NCBI GenBank assembly: GCA_013216015.1
Contig: JABSOI010000014.1
Location: 62,001 to 126,000 of the forward strand
Reading direction: 5' to 3'
Length of the DNA stretch: 64,000 nt
Source of the DNA: Alteromonadaceae bacterium
Lineage (GTDB): Bacteria > Pseudomonadota > Gammaproteobacteria > Enterobacterales > Alteromonadaceae
The position numbers and the translations under genes were made by a program. Position 1 is the first letter of the stretch. Each line of letters begins with the position of its first letter. The notes under the pieces were generated by a model. It was not told the origin of the DNA and ran no database searches. It worked only from the letters and a program-made list of their open reading frames with translations. Shown one piece after another: positions 41,869-52,406 of the stretch.

Positions 41869-42054
41869 GCTATAATCTACAATCTTTTGGCGCTAGCCAC
41901 CCGGCGTTTCTCATTCGTTTTTGGTCAGACCATTAACAAATCAAACGACAGTTTAAAGTTTTAACTCTAATATAAAGCTTGGCTTCTTCTGCTGTTTCGA
42001 CTAAATTACATTCGAAAAACCTATATCTTTTGCAGTTTTTACGTCTAAAGCTCG

Positions 42055-42069
42055 AATGGTAAGACCATT
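42055..42069 (+). promoter_or_regulatory. PdhR operator upstream of pdhR
   Basis: AATGGTAAGACCATT is a perfect palindrome around a central base. It is very close to the established E. coli PdhR box (ATTGGTnnnACCAAT), including the central AAG. It lies 60 bases before the pdhR start, the right place for autoregulation. No second copy was found in the 279-base pdhR-aceE gap, which suggests control of the whole cluster from here, or a divergent box there. Confidence 0.8.
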
Positions 42070-42128
42070 TTACCGTGTTGTTTTTTAACAGTGTAAAGCT
42101 AAATAATAAACTTAAATGAAGTAATATT

Positions 42129-42932
42129 ATGAATTATCACAACTTCAATAAATCTACAACAGCTGCCGTAAAGCAACCTAAGTTGTCGGATGTTATTTTG
42201 GCGCAATTAGAAAATATGATTTTGGAAGGCAGTTTATTACCGGGGGAAAAACTTCCGCCGGAACGTGAATTAGCCAAAAAATTTGAAGTTTCACGACCTT
42301 CGTTAAGAGAAGCAATACAAAAATTGGAAATTAAAGGTTTAGTTACCCGTAAACAAGGTGGTGGAACTTTTGTCAGTGAACAAATTTTGAGTGGTTTGTC
42401 TGATCCGCTATTTGAATTAATGTCTCAAAGTACTGAATCGCAATTTGATTTATTAGAGTTTCGCCATGGTATTGAAGGCATGTCCGCTTATTATGCAGCG
42501 ATGCGTGGTACCCAGGCGGATTTTGATGAAATACAGAAACAGCATGAAAATATTGGTAACGCCCAATTAGAAAATATTGGTTCAGAAAATGATTACCGAC
42601 AAGAAGCACAGGCAGTATTTGAATTTTATCTGGCTATTTGTGCTGCATCACATAATGCCATTATTTTGCACCTTGCCCGCAGTATGTCGGAATTACTGGT
42701 TGATAATATTGAGCAAAATTTAACTATTCTAGCCAAACGTCCAGATGTATTTGCTCAAATTGCTGATTATCGTAAGCGTCTATTAGACGCCATTATTAGC
42801 GGGCAACCCCAAAAAGCCTGGGGTGCCAGTCATAGACATTTAGCCTTTATTGAAGAAGTGTTATTGAAAATGTCACAAGATAATAGCCGTATGGAACGTT
42901 CAATGCGGCGAATGCAACGTAGTGAGTATTAA
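42129..42932 (+). CDS. pdhR: Pyruvate dehydrogenase complex repressor PdhR
   Basis: GntR/FadR-family regulator of 267 residues. The winged helix-turn-helix spans about 18-85 (LPPERELAKKFEVSRPSLREAIQKLE) and the FCD effector domain binds pyruvate, which relieves repression. It is directly upstream of aceE-aceF-lpdA. The C-terminal tail is Arg- and Met-rich (RMERSMRRMQRSEY). The operator at 42055-42069 points to autoregulation. Confidence 0.96.
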   Translation: MNYHNFNKSTTAAVKQPKLSDVILAQLENMILEGSLLPGEKLPPERELAKKFEVSRPSLREAIQKLEIKGLVTRKQGGGTFVSEQILSGLSDPLFELMSQSTESQFDLLEFRHGIEGMSAYYAAMRGTQADFDEIQKQHENIGNAQLENIGSENDYRQEAQAVFEFYLAICAASHNAIILHLARSMSELLVDNIEQNLTILAKRPDVFAQIADYRKRLLDAIISGQPQKAWGASHRHLAFIEEVLLKMSQDNSRMERSMRRMQRSEY

Positions 42933-43211
42933 TTTATACAACAATTAACGGCGAATTTTGTCGCCATGTTAATCAAGCTATGAGCTACCACGCTTACCAT
43001 GATTTTAATTGCAGGATCAGGTTTAAGACGTTTACGCACAATAGATGATGGCAAAAATAATTAGTTGATTAGCGGTAGAAACTCAAAACTTTACTATCTT
43101 TAATCAATAAAAATAATATCAATTCATTTATTAGTGGAATTGGTATATCAACGAATTTTAACTTAATTTATTTTACTTATCATAAGTAAAAACTGGAGAA
43201 GAGTAATTACT

Positions 43212-45896
43212 ATGTCTGAACTCCCCGAAATAAAAGATCTTGATATTGATTCAATGGAAACCCAAGAGTGGTTGGAGTCAATGGAATCTGTTTTGGAAAA
43301 TGAAGGCCCTGAAAGAGCGCATTTTTTATTAGAAAAATTAATTGACCGAGCAAGACGCAGCGGCACGCATTTACCTTTTGATGCTACAACAGCTTATGTA
43401 AATACTATTCCTCCTGGACAAGAGCCACATATGCCGGGCGACCAAACTATTGAATCGCGTATTCGTGCTGCTATTCGTTGGAATGCGTTGGTATTGGTAT
43501 TACGTGCGTCGAAAAAAGATTTAGATCTTGGTGGTCATATTGGCAGTTTTGCCTCTTCAGCAATGCTTTATGATATTGGTTTTAATCACTTTTTTAAAGC
43601 TTCTTCAGAAAAAGATGGTGGCGACTTTATTTTTGCTCAAGGTCATATCGCACCCGGTATTTACAGCCGCTCATTTCTAGAAGGGCGTTTAACTGAAAAG
43701 CAAATGGATAACTTCCGTCAGGAATGTGACGGCGAAGGGTTATCTTCTTACCCGCACCCTCACCTGATGGGTGATTATTGGCAGTTCCCAACAGTTTCAA
43801 TGGGCTTAGGTCCACTGCAAGCTATTTATACTGCGCGATTCCTGAAATATTTAACAGATCGTGGCATAAAAGATTGCTCAGGCCAGCGAGTATATTGTTT
43901 CCTTGGTGATGGCGAAACAGATGAGCCGGAATCGTTGGGAGCAATTGGGTTAGCGTCTCGTGAAGGTTTAGATAACTTAACCTTTATTGTTAACTGTAAT
44001 TTGCAACGTTTAGACGGTCCAGTTCGTGGAAACGGTAAAATCATCCAGGAACTTGAAGGTACATTCCGTGGTGCAGGCTGGGAAGTAGTGAAAGTTATCT
44101 GGGGTAGTTATTGGGATGCACTTATTGCTCGTGATACTTCAGGTAAATTATTACAGTTAATGAACGAAACCGTTGATGGTGAATATCAGAACTGTAAAGC
44201 CAAGGGTGGCAAGTATACCCGTGAAAATTTCTTTAATAAATATCCTGAAACGGCGGCTATGGTGGCCAATATGTCAGACGAAGATATTTATCGTTTAAAC
44301 CGCGGTGGGCATGATCCCGTTAAAGTTTATGCTGCTTACCGAAAAGCGATTGAAACTATCGGTCGTCCAACCGTTATTTTGGCTAAAACCGTAAAAGGTT
44401 TTGGTTTAGGAGCGGCAGGCGAAGGTTTGAATATTGCTCATAATGTTAAGAAAATGGATATTGATGCGGTTAAATATTATCGCGATCGTTTTAACATGCC
44501 AGTGTCAGATGATGAAATAGCAGACTTGCCATTTTATAAATTCCCGGAAGACAGTGCAGAATATAAATATATGAAAGCACGTAGGGAAGCACTTGGCGGG
44601 CCAATGCCAGCACGTCGTGAACAAGCAAATGAAACGTTGGAGATCCCACCGCTTAAGTCTTTCGATGCAATTTTGAAAGGTTCGGGAGATCGCCAGGTGT
44701 CTTCAACCATGACCTTTGTGCGTGTATTGAACGTTTTATTAAAAGATAAAAAAATTGGTAAGCGGATAGTACCAATTATTCCTGATGAAGCGCGGACTTT
44801 TGGTATGGAAGGTTTGTTCCGCCAAATAGGTATTTATGCTAACGAAGGGCAAAAATATATTCCTCAAGATGCTGATCAAGTGGCTTATTACCGTGAAGAC
44901 AAAAAAGGTCAGGTATTACAGGAAGGTATTAACGAGTTAGGTGCAATGGCTTCCTGGGTTGCATCAGGTACATCTTATTCAACTTGTAATGCAACTACCA
45001 TTCCTTTTTATGTTTATTACTCAATGTTTGGTTTCCAGCGTGTCGGCGATTTAGCTTGGGCAGCGGGTGATAGCCAGGCCCGTGGTTTCCTGTTAGGTGC
45101 AACTGCTGGAAGAACCACACTCAATGGAGAAGGGCTACAGCATCAGGATGGTCATTCACATGTTCAGGCGGGTTTGATCCCCAATTGTGTTACTTACGAT
45201 CCAACTTACGGTTACGAAATTGCGGTAATTATTCGTGATGGTTTACGTCGTATGTACGAAAATGATGAAAATATTTTCTATTATTTAACTTTGATGAATG
45301 AAAATTACGCTCATCCTGCATTACCTGAAACTACTGATATTGCTCATCAAATCATTAAAGGTATTTATCAGTTAGAACGTGTTGAAGCTAAAAAAGGTAA
45401 AGTAGATGTACAGTTAATGGGCTCAGGTACCATTTTATTGCAAGTACGTGAAGCGGCACAAATCTTAGCGAAAGATTACGGTGTTTCATCAAATGTCTAC
45501 TCAGTAACTTCATTTAATGAATTAACCCGTGATGGTCAGGAAGCTACTCGCTGGAATATGTTACATCCCCAAAGCGAACAGAAATCTGCTTATATTTCTG
45601 ACATTATCACTCGTGAGAATGGTCCTGCAATTGCGGCAACTGATTACATTAAAAATTACGCAGAGCAAATTCGTGGTTATATAGATACCGAGTATCGTGT
45701 TTTAGGAACCGATGGTTTTGGCCGTAGTGATAGTCGTGCAAATTTACGTCAGCATTTTGAAGTGAATCAAAACTACATTGTGGTGGCAGCATTATTTGAA
45801 TTGGCGAACCGTGGTGATATTGAACGCTCAGTGGTATCTGAAGCGATTAAACGCTTTAGCATAGATACAGACAAACTTAACCCGCTTTACGCATAA
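43212..45896 (+). CDS. aceE: Pyruvate dehydrogenase E1 component (homodimeric)
   Basis: Thiamine diphosphate enzyme that decarboxylates pyruvate and acetylates the lipoyl groups of AceF. 894 residues against 887 in E. coli. The ThDP/Mg signature GDGETDEPES... is present and runs to NLTFIVNCNLQ. The N-terminal segment EWLESMESVLENEGPERAHFL is where E1 docks to E2. GGAG precedes the ATG. It is the first enzyme gene of the PDH cluster. Confidence 0.98.
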   Translation: MSELPEIKDLDIDSMETQEWLESMESVLENEGPERAHFLLEKLIDRARRSGTHLPFDATTAYVNTIPPGQEPHMPGDQTIESRIRAAIRWNALVLVLRASKKDLDLGGHIGSFASSAMLYDIGFNHFFKASSEKDGGDFIFAQGHIAPGIYSRSFLEGRLTEKQMDNFRQECDGEGLSSYPHPHLMGDYWQFPTVSMGLGPLQAIYTARFLKYLTDRGIKDCSGQRVYCFLGDGETDEPESLGAIGLASREGLDNLTFIVNCNLQRLDGPVRGNGKIIQELEGTFRGAGWEVVKVIWGSYWDALIARDTSGKLLQLMNETVDGEYQNCKAKGGKYTRENFFNKYPETAAMVANMSDEDIYRLNRGGHDPVKVYAAYRKAIETIGRPTVILAKTVKGFGLGAAGEGLNIAHNVKKMDIDAVKYYRDRFNMPVSDDEIADLPFYKFPEDSAEYKYMKARREALGGPMPARREQANETLEIPPLKSFDAILKGSGDRQVSSTMTFVRVLNVLLKDKKIGKRIVPIIPDEARTFGMEGLFRQIGIYANEGQKYIPQDADQVAYYREDKKGQVLQEGINELGAMASWVASGTSYSTCNATTIPFYVYYSMFGFQRVGDLAWAAGDSQARGFLLGATAGRTTLNGEGLQHQDGHSHVQAGLIPNCVTYDPTYGYEIAVIIRDGLRRMYENDENIFYYLTLMNENYAHPALPETTDIAHQIIKGIYQLERVEAKKGKVDVQLMGSGTILLQVREAAQILAKDYGVSSNVYSVTSFNELTRDGQEATRWNMLHPQSEQKSAYISDIITRENGPAIAATDYIKNYAEQIRGYIDTEYRVLGTDGFGRSDSRANLRQHFEVNQNYIVVAALFELANRGDIERSVVSEAIKRFSIDTDKLNPLYA

Positions 45897-45983
45897 CTCT
45901 TTACCTGTAGCTGATTTAGTTGATTTTTAGATAAATGAATTATTGATAGTTAGTTATAGGTAAATCCAGACTGGAAAATGAAA

Positions 45984-47657
45984 ATGTCCGATATTCAAAA
46001 AATTCTCGTCCCTGATGTTGGCGGCGATGAAGTAGAAATTATAGAAATAGGTGTTGCCGTTGGCGATAACATTGAAGCCGAAGACGCCATAATAACCGTT
46101 GAAACTGATAAAGCGTCGATGGATATTCCTTCGCCAATGGCAGGTCAAATTACCACTTTAAAAGTCGCTGTTGGCGATAAGCTTAAAGAAGGTGACATAA
46201 TTGCTGAGATTAGTGCAGAAGGTAGCGCAGAAACCAGCAATTCAGACGCTATTACTGCAACTGTTGAGGCTGAAATTGTGCCGGTTGCCGCTACCGTAGT
46301 TGAAGCACCAGCAGCAGATGATAAAACTAAATCACCAGTTGCATCAATAAGTGCAATTATTGATATAGAAGTACCTGACATTGGTGAAGATGGTGAAGTG
46401 GATGTTATTGAGGTATTAGTCTGTGTTGGTGATGTAATTGCCGAAGAAGATGGCCTGATCACCCTTGAAACAGATAAAGCGACAATGGATGTACCTTCGC
46501 CAAGTGGTGGAACCGTTAAAGAAGTCTTTATTAGTGTTGGTGATAAAGTTAAACAGGGCTCGGTAGTTATCAAACTTGAAACTTCAGGGGATGCTGCTCC
46601 AGCAGATGCCCCGGTAGTTGCTGAAAAAACGTTTGCAGCTGCCGCTCCTGCAACTAAGACGGCAGCACAGCAATCAGCAAAAAGTGCACCGGTTCCACAT
46701 CATCCACAAATGGGAGTAACAACTAAGGGTGCTATCTACAGTACCCCTTCTATACGTCGTATAGCCCGTGAATTTGGTGTTGATTTAAGTTTAGTTAAAG
46801 GTACCGGCCGTAAAAATCGTATTTTAAAAGAAGATGTTCAATCGTATGTGAAATACGAATTGTCACGTCCTAAAGCTAATGCTGGCAGTTCTGTGGCAGG
46901 TGGCGCTGGTGGTTTGCAAGTTATTGAGCGTAAACCAATTGATTTCTCTAAATTTGGAGAAGTTGAAACGGTACCGTTAACCCGTATTCAAAAAATATCG
47001 GGTCCAACACTGCATCGTAATTGGGTAACCATTCCTCACGTTACTCAATTTGATGAAGCGGATATCACAGAAGTTGAAGCGTTCCGTAAAGAACAAAATG
47101 TGATTTGTGAAAAGCAGAAACTTGGTTTTAAAATCACACCATTAGTTTTCATTTTAAAAGCAATTGCTAATGCGATGGCGGCTTACCCGGTATTTAACTC
47201 TAGCTTGAGTGAAGATGGTGAAAGCTTGATCATGAAAAAATATTGTCATATTGGTGTCGCGGTCGATACTCCCAACGGATTAGTTGTGCCAGTAGTGCGT
47301 GATGTAGATCAAAAAGGTATTCATCAGCTTTCTAAAGAATTATTGGAAATTAGCCTCAAAGCACGTGATGGTAAACTTAAAGCCGTAGACATGCAGGGTA
47401 GTTGCTTCACCATTTCAAGTTTGGGTGGTATTGGTGGCATATCGTTTACACCGATTGTTAATGCACCTGATGTTGCCATTTTGGGGGTTTCTAAATCTGA
47501 AATGAAACCTAAATGGAACGGAAGTGAGTTTATTCCACGTTTAATGTTGCCATTAGCATTGTCATACGATCATCGTGTAATCGATGGTGCGGTAGCGGCT
47601 CGTTTTATCGTACACTTATCTGGAGTAATGACAGATATCAGGCGATTAACTTTGTAG
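45984..47657 (+). CDS. aceF: Pyruvate dehydrogenase E2, dihydrolipoamide acetyltransferase
   Basis: Core of the PDH complex, 557 residues. Two lipoyl domains are visible, with the modified lysines in ETDKASMDIPSP and LETDKATMDVPSP; E. coli AceF has three. An Ala/Pro-rich linker leads to the E3/E1-binding domain (STPSIRRIAREFGVDLSLVKG). The catalytic domain ends with SYDHRVIDGA, which holds the HxxxDG active site. ATG 45984 is preferred because TGGA lies about nine bases upstream; ATG 45978 is also in frame. Confidence 0.97.
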   Translation: MSDIQKILVPDVGGDEVEIIEIGVAVGDNIEAEDAIITVETDKASMDIPSPMAGQITTLKVAVGDKLKEGDIIAEISAEGSAETSNSDAITATVEAEIVPVAATVVEAPAADDKTKSPVASISAIIDIEVPDIGEDGEVDVIEVLVCVGDVIAEEDGLITLETDKATMDVPSPSGGTVKEVFISVGDKVKQGSVVIKLETSGDAAPADAPVVAEKTFAAAAPATKTAAQQSAKSAPVPHHPQMGVTTKGAIYSTPSIRRIAREFGVDLSLVKGTGRKNRILKEDVQSYVKYELSRPKANAGSSVAGGAGGLQVIERKPIDFSKFGEVETVPLTRIQKISGPTLHRNWVTIPHVTQFDEADITEVEAFRKEQNVICEKQKLGFKITPLVFILKAIANAMAAYPVFNSSLSEDGESLIMKKYCHIGVAVDTPNGLVVPVVRDVDQKGIHQLSKELLEISLKARDGKLKAVDMQGSCFTISSLGGIGGISFTPIVNAPDVAILGVSKSEMKPKWNGSEFIPRLMLPLALSYDHRVIDGAVAARFIVHLSGVMTDIRRLTL

Positions 47658-47671
47658 CGATGATAGAGATG

Positions 47672-47689
47672 GTTTCAGGACGAACACTA
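47672..47689. repeat. Solo end motif related to elements E and F
   Basis: GTTTCAGGACGAACACTA matches the right-end motif of elements E and F. No inverted partner was found in the 230-base aceF-lpdA gap, which otherwise carries only the lpdA leader. Confidence 0.4.
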
Positions 47690-47887
47690 GATCGGTGTTT
47701 TGTTGATAGATGTAGAGTTGTATCAATAAAATAGCGATAAATGTTGGCGATTTTTTACTACAGGGAGTAAACTTGCCAACAATTATTCCAGCATTGGCAC
47801 AATGATGATTTTTATAGCAGTTTCATAACTTATTGGACTTGCTCTTAATTGATAATCATCATAAATAAATTAAATTTTGAGGTTAGC

Positions 47888-49318
47888 ATGAGTAAAGATA
47901 TCAAAACTCAGGTAGTAGTGTTAGGGGCAGGTCCTGGTGGCTATTCAGCTGCATTTCGTGCCGCAGATTTAGGATTAGACGTAGTATTGGTTGAAAGCCG
48001 TAAAACGTTAGGTGGTGTATGTTTAAACGTGGGTTGTATTCCATCAAAAGCATTGCTTCACGTAGCTAAAGTAATTGATGATGCAAAAAATATGGCATCA
48101 CACGGTGTTACTTTTGGTGTTCCGGAAATTAATTTAGATAAAGTTCGTAGCTGGAAAGACAACGTTATTGCTCAGTTAACCGGTGGTTTAACGGGCATGG
48201 CTAAAGCCCGTAAAGTAACAACAGTAAATGGTTACGGTAAATTTACCGGTAGTAATACACTTGCTGTTGAAGGCGAAAATGGCACGACAACCATTACCTT
48301 TGAGAATGCAATTATTGCGGCTGGCTCATCAGTGGTTAATTTGCCGTTCATTCCTACCGAAGATCCCCGTATTATTGATTCAACAGGAGCATTGGAGCTT
48401 AAAGATATTCCTGAAAATATGTTGGTACTTGGTGGTGGCATTATTGGTTTGGAAATGGGTACTGTATACAGCTCATTAGGTTCAAATATTTCAGTGGTGG
48501 AATTTGCTGACCAATTGGTGCCTGCGGCTGATAAAGACATTGTTCGTATTTATAACAATTATGTTAAAAAACGTTTTAACATAATGTTGTCAACTAAAGT
48601 TGTTGGTGTTGAAGCGAAAGACGATGGTTTGTATGTAACCTTTGAAGGTAAACAGGCACCGGCAGAGCCAGTACGTTACGACAAAATATTAGTTGCTGTA
48701 GGTCGTAAACCAAACGGTCATTTAGTTGCTGCTGATAAAGCGGGTGTTAATGTTGACGAGCGTGGTTTTATTAATGTAACTAATGAACTACGCACCAACG
48801 TTAATCACATTTTTGCTATCGGCGATGTTGTTGGCCAACCTATGCTAGCTCATAAAGCGGTTCACGAAGCACACGTTGCTGCTGAAGTTATTTCCGGTAA
48901 AAAACATATTTTTGAACCTCGTTGTATCCCTTCAATCGCTTATACCGATCCGGAAATGGCTTGGGTAGGTGTTACTGAGAGCGAAGCTAAAGAGCAAGGT
49001 TTAAACATTGAAGTTGCTAATTTTCCTTGGGCTGCTTCTGGTCGCGCTATTGCTTCAGCACGTACTGAAGGTAAAACTAAGTTGATTTTTGAGAAAGAAA
49101 CTGGCCGTGTTTTAGGTGGTGCTATTGTTGGTATCAATGCTGGTGAAATGTTAGGTGAAATTTGTTTAGCCGTTGAAATGGGCGCCGATGCTGAAGATGT
49201 TGGTTTAACTATTCATGCTCACCCGACCTTGAATGAATCAATTGGCTTAGCGGCTGAAATTTTTGAAGGTTCGATTACAGATTTACCGAATGCAAAAGCG
49301 GTTAAAAAGAAAAAGTAA
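47888..49318 (+). CDS. lpdA: Dihydrolipoyl dehydrogenase (E3)
   Basis: FAD flavoprotein that reoxidises dihydrolipoamide for the pyruvate and 2-oxoglutarate complexes. 476 residues from ATG 47888, preceded by GAGG. The FAD motif VVLGAGPGGYSAAFRAAD, the redox disulfide GGVCLNVGCIPSK, the NAD motif LGGGIIGLEMG and the C-terminal His-Glu base (HAHPTLNE) are all present. The frame opens earlier, at 47849, but that extension is not in the family. Confidence 0.98.
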   Translation: MSKDIKTQVVVLGAGPGGYSAAFRAADLGLDVVLVESRKTLGGVCLNVGCIPSKALLHVAKVIDDAKNMASHGVTFGVPEINLDKVRSWKDNVIAQLTGGLTGMAKARKVTTVNGYGKFTGSNTLAVEGENGTTTITFENAIIAAGSSVVNLPFIPTEDPRIIDSTGALELKDIPENMLVLGGGIIGLEMGTVYSSLGSNISVVEFADQLVPAADKDIVRIYNNYVKKRFNIMLSTKVVGVEAKDDGLYVTFEGKQAPAEPVRYDKILVAVGRKPNGHLVAADKAGVNVDERGFINVTNELRTNVNHIFAIGDVVGQPMLAHKAVHEAHVAAEVISGKKHIFEPRCIPSIAYTDPEMAWVGVTESEAKEQGLNIEVANFPWAASGRAIASARTEGKTKLIFEKETGRVLGGAIVGINAGEMLGEICLAVEMGADAEDVGLTIHAHPTLNESIGLAAEIFEGSITDLPNAKAVKKKK

Positions 49319-49376
49319 GGTATAAACGTTAACTTTCCTTCGTTATACCAATTCTATAAAGTAAATGCTAATTAAA

Positions 49377-49405
49377 AATGCCAGTCAAATGACTGGCATT
49401 CTTGT
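49377..49405 (+). terminator. Rho-independent terminator after lpdA
   Basis: AATGCCAGTC / GACTGGCATT, a perfect 10-base stem with a 4-base loop, followed by CTTGTTTT. It closes the PDH cluster. Confidence 0.88.
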
Positions 49406-49569
49406 TTTGGGTGAGTTTGAAATTACGAGTTAACTTATTGTTAATTGGTACTTACGTTATCTAATTGTTACATTAATTTAACTTGTCTCAGTAGCTTTCT
49501 ACCGCATCTACCTTTCGTAAAATAATATTCTACACTATAGTGTTTTCTCAATAATTAGAGGATCTACTT

Positions 49570-52269
49570 TTGAAATCACATATTCCACTATTACTTGCAT
49601 CAAGTATTATTTCAAGTTTAACTTTGAGCGGTTGTATCGCAACGAATAATACATCAGGTAATACCAACTCAAATCAAGAAATAACGGTAGCACCAGCAAG
49701 AGCAGAGAATGCTTATCTTTCTAGGGAACAAGCGTTTATTCGGTCAGCAAGAGTTTCAGACGTTGATTATGATTTAACGTTTAAATTGACGGGTGAAGAA
49801 AGCTTTTCTGCAACATCAGTAATTAATTTTGATTTGACCGATAATAACTCGCCATTAACGGTTGATTTAGATGAAGCCAGCATCACAAAGTTAGTGGTTA
49901 ATGGTCATACGCTTTCCGCAGAACAAATAAAAACAAATTATAATAAATGGTTTATCACGCTGTCGGCTAACTATTTAAAAAAAGGTCATAATACTGTAGC
50001 AGTAAGTTTTGATCGTAAACACAGCACTGACGGTGAAGGTTTACATCGTTTTAAAGACCCTGTTGATGGTAAAGTTTATCTATATTCCCATTTCGAACCT
50101 GCGGCAGCGCATCAAATGTTTGCCTTGTTTGATCAACCAGATCTAAAAGCAAATTATCAAATGACGGTAACTGCGCCAAGCGATTGGCATGTGTTTAGTG
50201 CTATGAAAGAGACAAGCATTAAAAAACAAGGCGATAAAAATGTTTGGCATTTTGATCGAACGTTAAAATTAAGCCCTTATAATTTTTCATTGCATGCTGG
50301 CCCTTATCAAAAATGGCAGGACGATTCAGGTAAATATCCGATGAGATTATTTACCCGTCAATCAGTTGCCAGCCAAGTTACACCGCAAGACTGGTTTAAA
50401 TATACTAAAGCCGGTATAGAATTTTTTGAAAACTATTACGGGGTTGATTACCCGTTCAGAAAATACGACCAAGTGCTTGTTCCTGACTTTTTATACGGCG
50501 CTATGGAAAATGCTGCTGCTATTACTTTTGCTGAAGGTGGATTTTTAACAAACGGTGAAATGAGCCGTAGTCAACGCCACAGATTAGCAAGTGTGATCAT
50601 GCACGAAATGGCACATCAGTGGTTTGGTAATTTAGTTACCATGAAATGGTGGAATGGCTTATGGTTAAATGAGAGCTTTGCTGCTTTTATGGCTACTTTA
50701 GCTACGGCTGAAGCAACGGAATTTACCGATGCTTGGCGTTCATTTTATGCGAGAGGTAAGCAAAGTGCTTATCGTGCAGACCAAAGAGTGACCACACATC
50801 CAATTGAAGTACCAATTCCATCTTCGGCTAACGCTTTTGATAATATTGATGCGATAACCTATTCAAAAGGTGCTTCAGCGCTGAATCAATTGCGTCACCT
50901 ATTAGGTGAAGAAGCTTTTAAACGTGGAATTCATAATTACTTAACGACAAATGCTTATCAAAATGCGGTGTTAGATGACTTTATTGGTAGTCTGGCGACA
51001 GCAAGTAACCGTAACTTAGATAACTGGAAACAAGAATGGTTATACAAGGCAGGTGTAAATAGCATAACAGCAAGTTATCAGTGTGAAGGCGGTAAAATCA
51101 CACAGTTTGAATTATTGCAAACAGCTGATGAGAAATTTCCAACGTTAAGAGAGCAGCGTGTTCAATTAGGATTATTTAATATTTCTAACAATGAATTTAA
51201 ATTGAATAAAAAAGTTGCAGTGACTTATAAAGGAAAATCTACAGCAGTAACAGAGCTTGTTGGTAGCCAGTGTCCCGATTTGCTTTATCCAAATTATCAA
51301 GACTGGGGTTTTGTTAAAGTTAATTTAGATGTAACATCTTTTGCTACGGTAAAACAGCATTTAAGTAAGGTATCAGATCCATTGTTACGTTCAATGTTGT
51401 GGCAAAGTCTTTGGGATAGTGTTCGTGATGGTCAATTGCCATTAAATGAATATTTGACGGTAGCATTAGCAAATGTATCTTCAGAAACCGATTACACTAT
51501 TTTAGGGCAGGTATTAGGTCAAATAGGATCTGCTAAAGCTTATTTGAATATGACTCATGGCGCGGATCATGATTATGTGAAATCAATAACAGGCAAATTG
51601 GAAGATTTAATCTGGGAAAATACTTTAGCCAATACAAGTGATAAAAATAATTTACGAAGTTGGTTTGGTGCATATCGTTCAATTGCCAGTTCTGATCAGG
51701 CATTAAATAATTTACTGAAATTATTAAATGGTGAATTAACGATTGAAAACTTGACGATAAGCCAAGATCAACGCTGGAATATAATTGGTCAACTAAGCCG
51801 TTTTCAACACCCTATGGCTAATACCTTAATTGCCCAGGAATTGGAAAAAGACAGTTCTGATACAGGCGCTAAATCAGCCCTTTATGCTGAAGTTGTTACT
51901 CCTGATGCACAAGTTAAAGCGAAATGGTTAGCTAAGATTCAAGATAAAGATTCAGACTTACCTTTTTCAAAAATAAGAATAGCAATGTCGGCTTTATACA
52001 CATCAGAACAAGTTAAGTTAGATGAGTTGACCGCGAATGATCGTATAACATCTTTACCTACAATTGATAAAGCAAATGGACATACATTTATGCGTAGTTA
52101 TGCTCGTGCATTGATCCCCTCAACCTGTACGAAAAATAGTGTTGAGCGGTTAGAGAAAGCTGCTGAGGAGTTTACCGAGTTGACCGCAGGAACGCGCCGT
52201 TCATTGTTGGTGACTTTACAAAATGATCAGCGTTGCGTGATGATTAAAAATAAAATATCTATTCTTTAG
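49570..52269 (+). CDS. Lipoprotein M1 family metallo-aminopeptidase
   Basis: 899 residues, related to aminopeptidase N but carrying a lipoprotein signal peptide (lipobox LSGC at about 19-22), so it is predicted to be membrane-anchored and periplasmic or surface-exposed. The exopeptidase motif GAMEN is near 312. The zinc site HEMAH (345-349) is followed by Glu368 (WLNESFA), exactly 18 residues on. The ERAP1-like C-terminal helical domain is present. The start is TTG at 49570 with AGAGG about nine bases upstream. It probably digests peptides before uptake; cytoplasmic PepN would be encoded elsewhere. Confidence 0.93.
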   Translation: MKSHIPLLLASSIISSLTLSGCIATNNTSGNTNSNQEITVAPARAENAYLSREQAFIRSARVSDVDYDLTFKLTGEESFSATSVINFDLTDNNSPLTVDLDEASITKLVVNGHTLSAEQIKTNYNKWFITLSANYLKKGHNTVAVSFDRKHSTDGEGLHRFKDPVDGKVYLYSHFEPAAAHQMFALFDQPDLKANYQMTVTAPSDWHVFSAMKETSIKKQGDKNVWHFDRTLKLSPYNFSLHAGPYQKWQDDSGKYPMRLFTRQSVASQVTPQDWFKYTKAGIEFFENYYGVDYPFRKYDQVLVPDFLYGAMENAAAITFAEGGFLTNGEMSRSQRHRLASVIMHEMAHQWFGNLVTMKWWNGLWLNESFAAFMATLATAEATEFTDAWRSFYARGKQSAYRADQRVTTHPIEVPIPSSANAFDNIDAITYSKGASALNQLRHLLGEEAFKRGIHNYLTTNAYQNAVLDDFIGSLATASNRNLDNWKQEWLYKAGVNSITASYQCEGGKITQFELLQTADEKFPTLREQRVQLGLFNISNNEFKLNKKVAVTYKGKSTAVTELVGSQCPDLLYPNYQDWGFVKVNLDVTSFATVKQHLSKVSDPLLRSMLWQSLWDSVRDGQLPLNEYLTVALANVSSETDYTILGQVLGQIGSAKAYLNMTHGADHDYVKSITGKLEDLIWENTLANTSDKNNLRSWFGAYRSIASSDQALNNLLKLLNGELTIENLTISQDQRWNIIGQLSRFQHPMANTLIAQELEKDSSDTGAKSALYAEVVTPDAQVKAKWLAKIQDKDSDLPFSKIRIAMSALYTSEQVKLDELTANDRITSLPTIDKANGHTFMRSYARALIPSTCTKNSVERLEKAAEEFTELTAGTRRSLLVTLQNDQRCVMIKNKISIL

Positions 52270-52406
52270 GGCTACTCATTAGGACTATTCATTAAGTCTA
52301 TCCTTTAAGTTAGGCCATTTTATCGGATAGAGTAATGGTATAAATATTCGTGGTTTTTATATAAGCTAGTTGCGTAAGTGACTAGCTTTTTTTTATGAAA
52401 ATAGCT

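Noticed and set aside
46145-46573. Minus-strand open frame opposite the AceF lipoyl domains
   Set aside because: Ser/Thr/Ile low-complexity shadow of the Ala/Val/Glu-rich coding strand.
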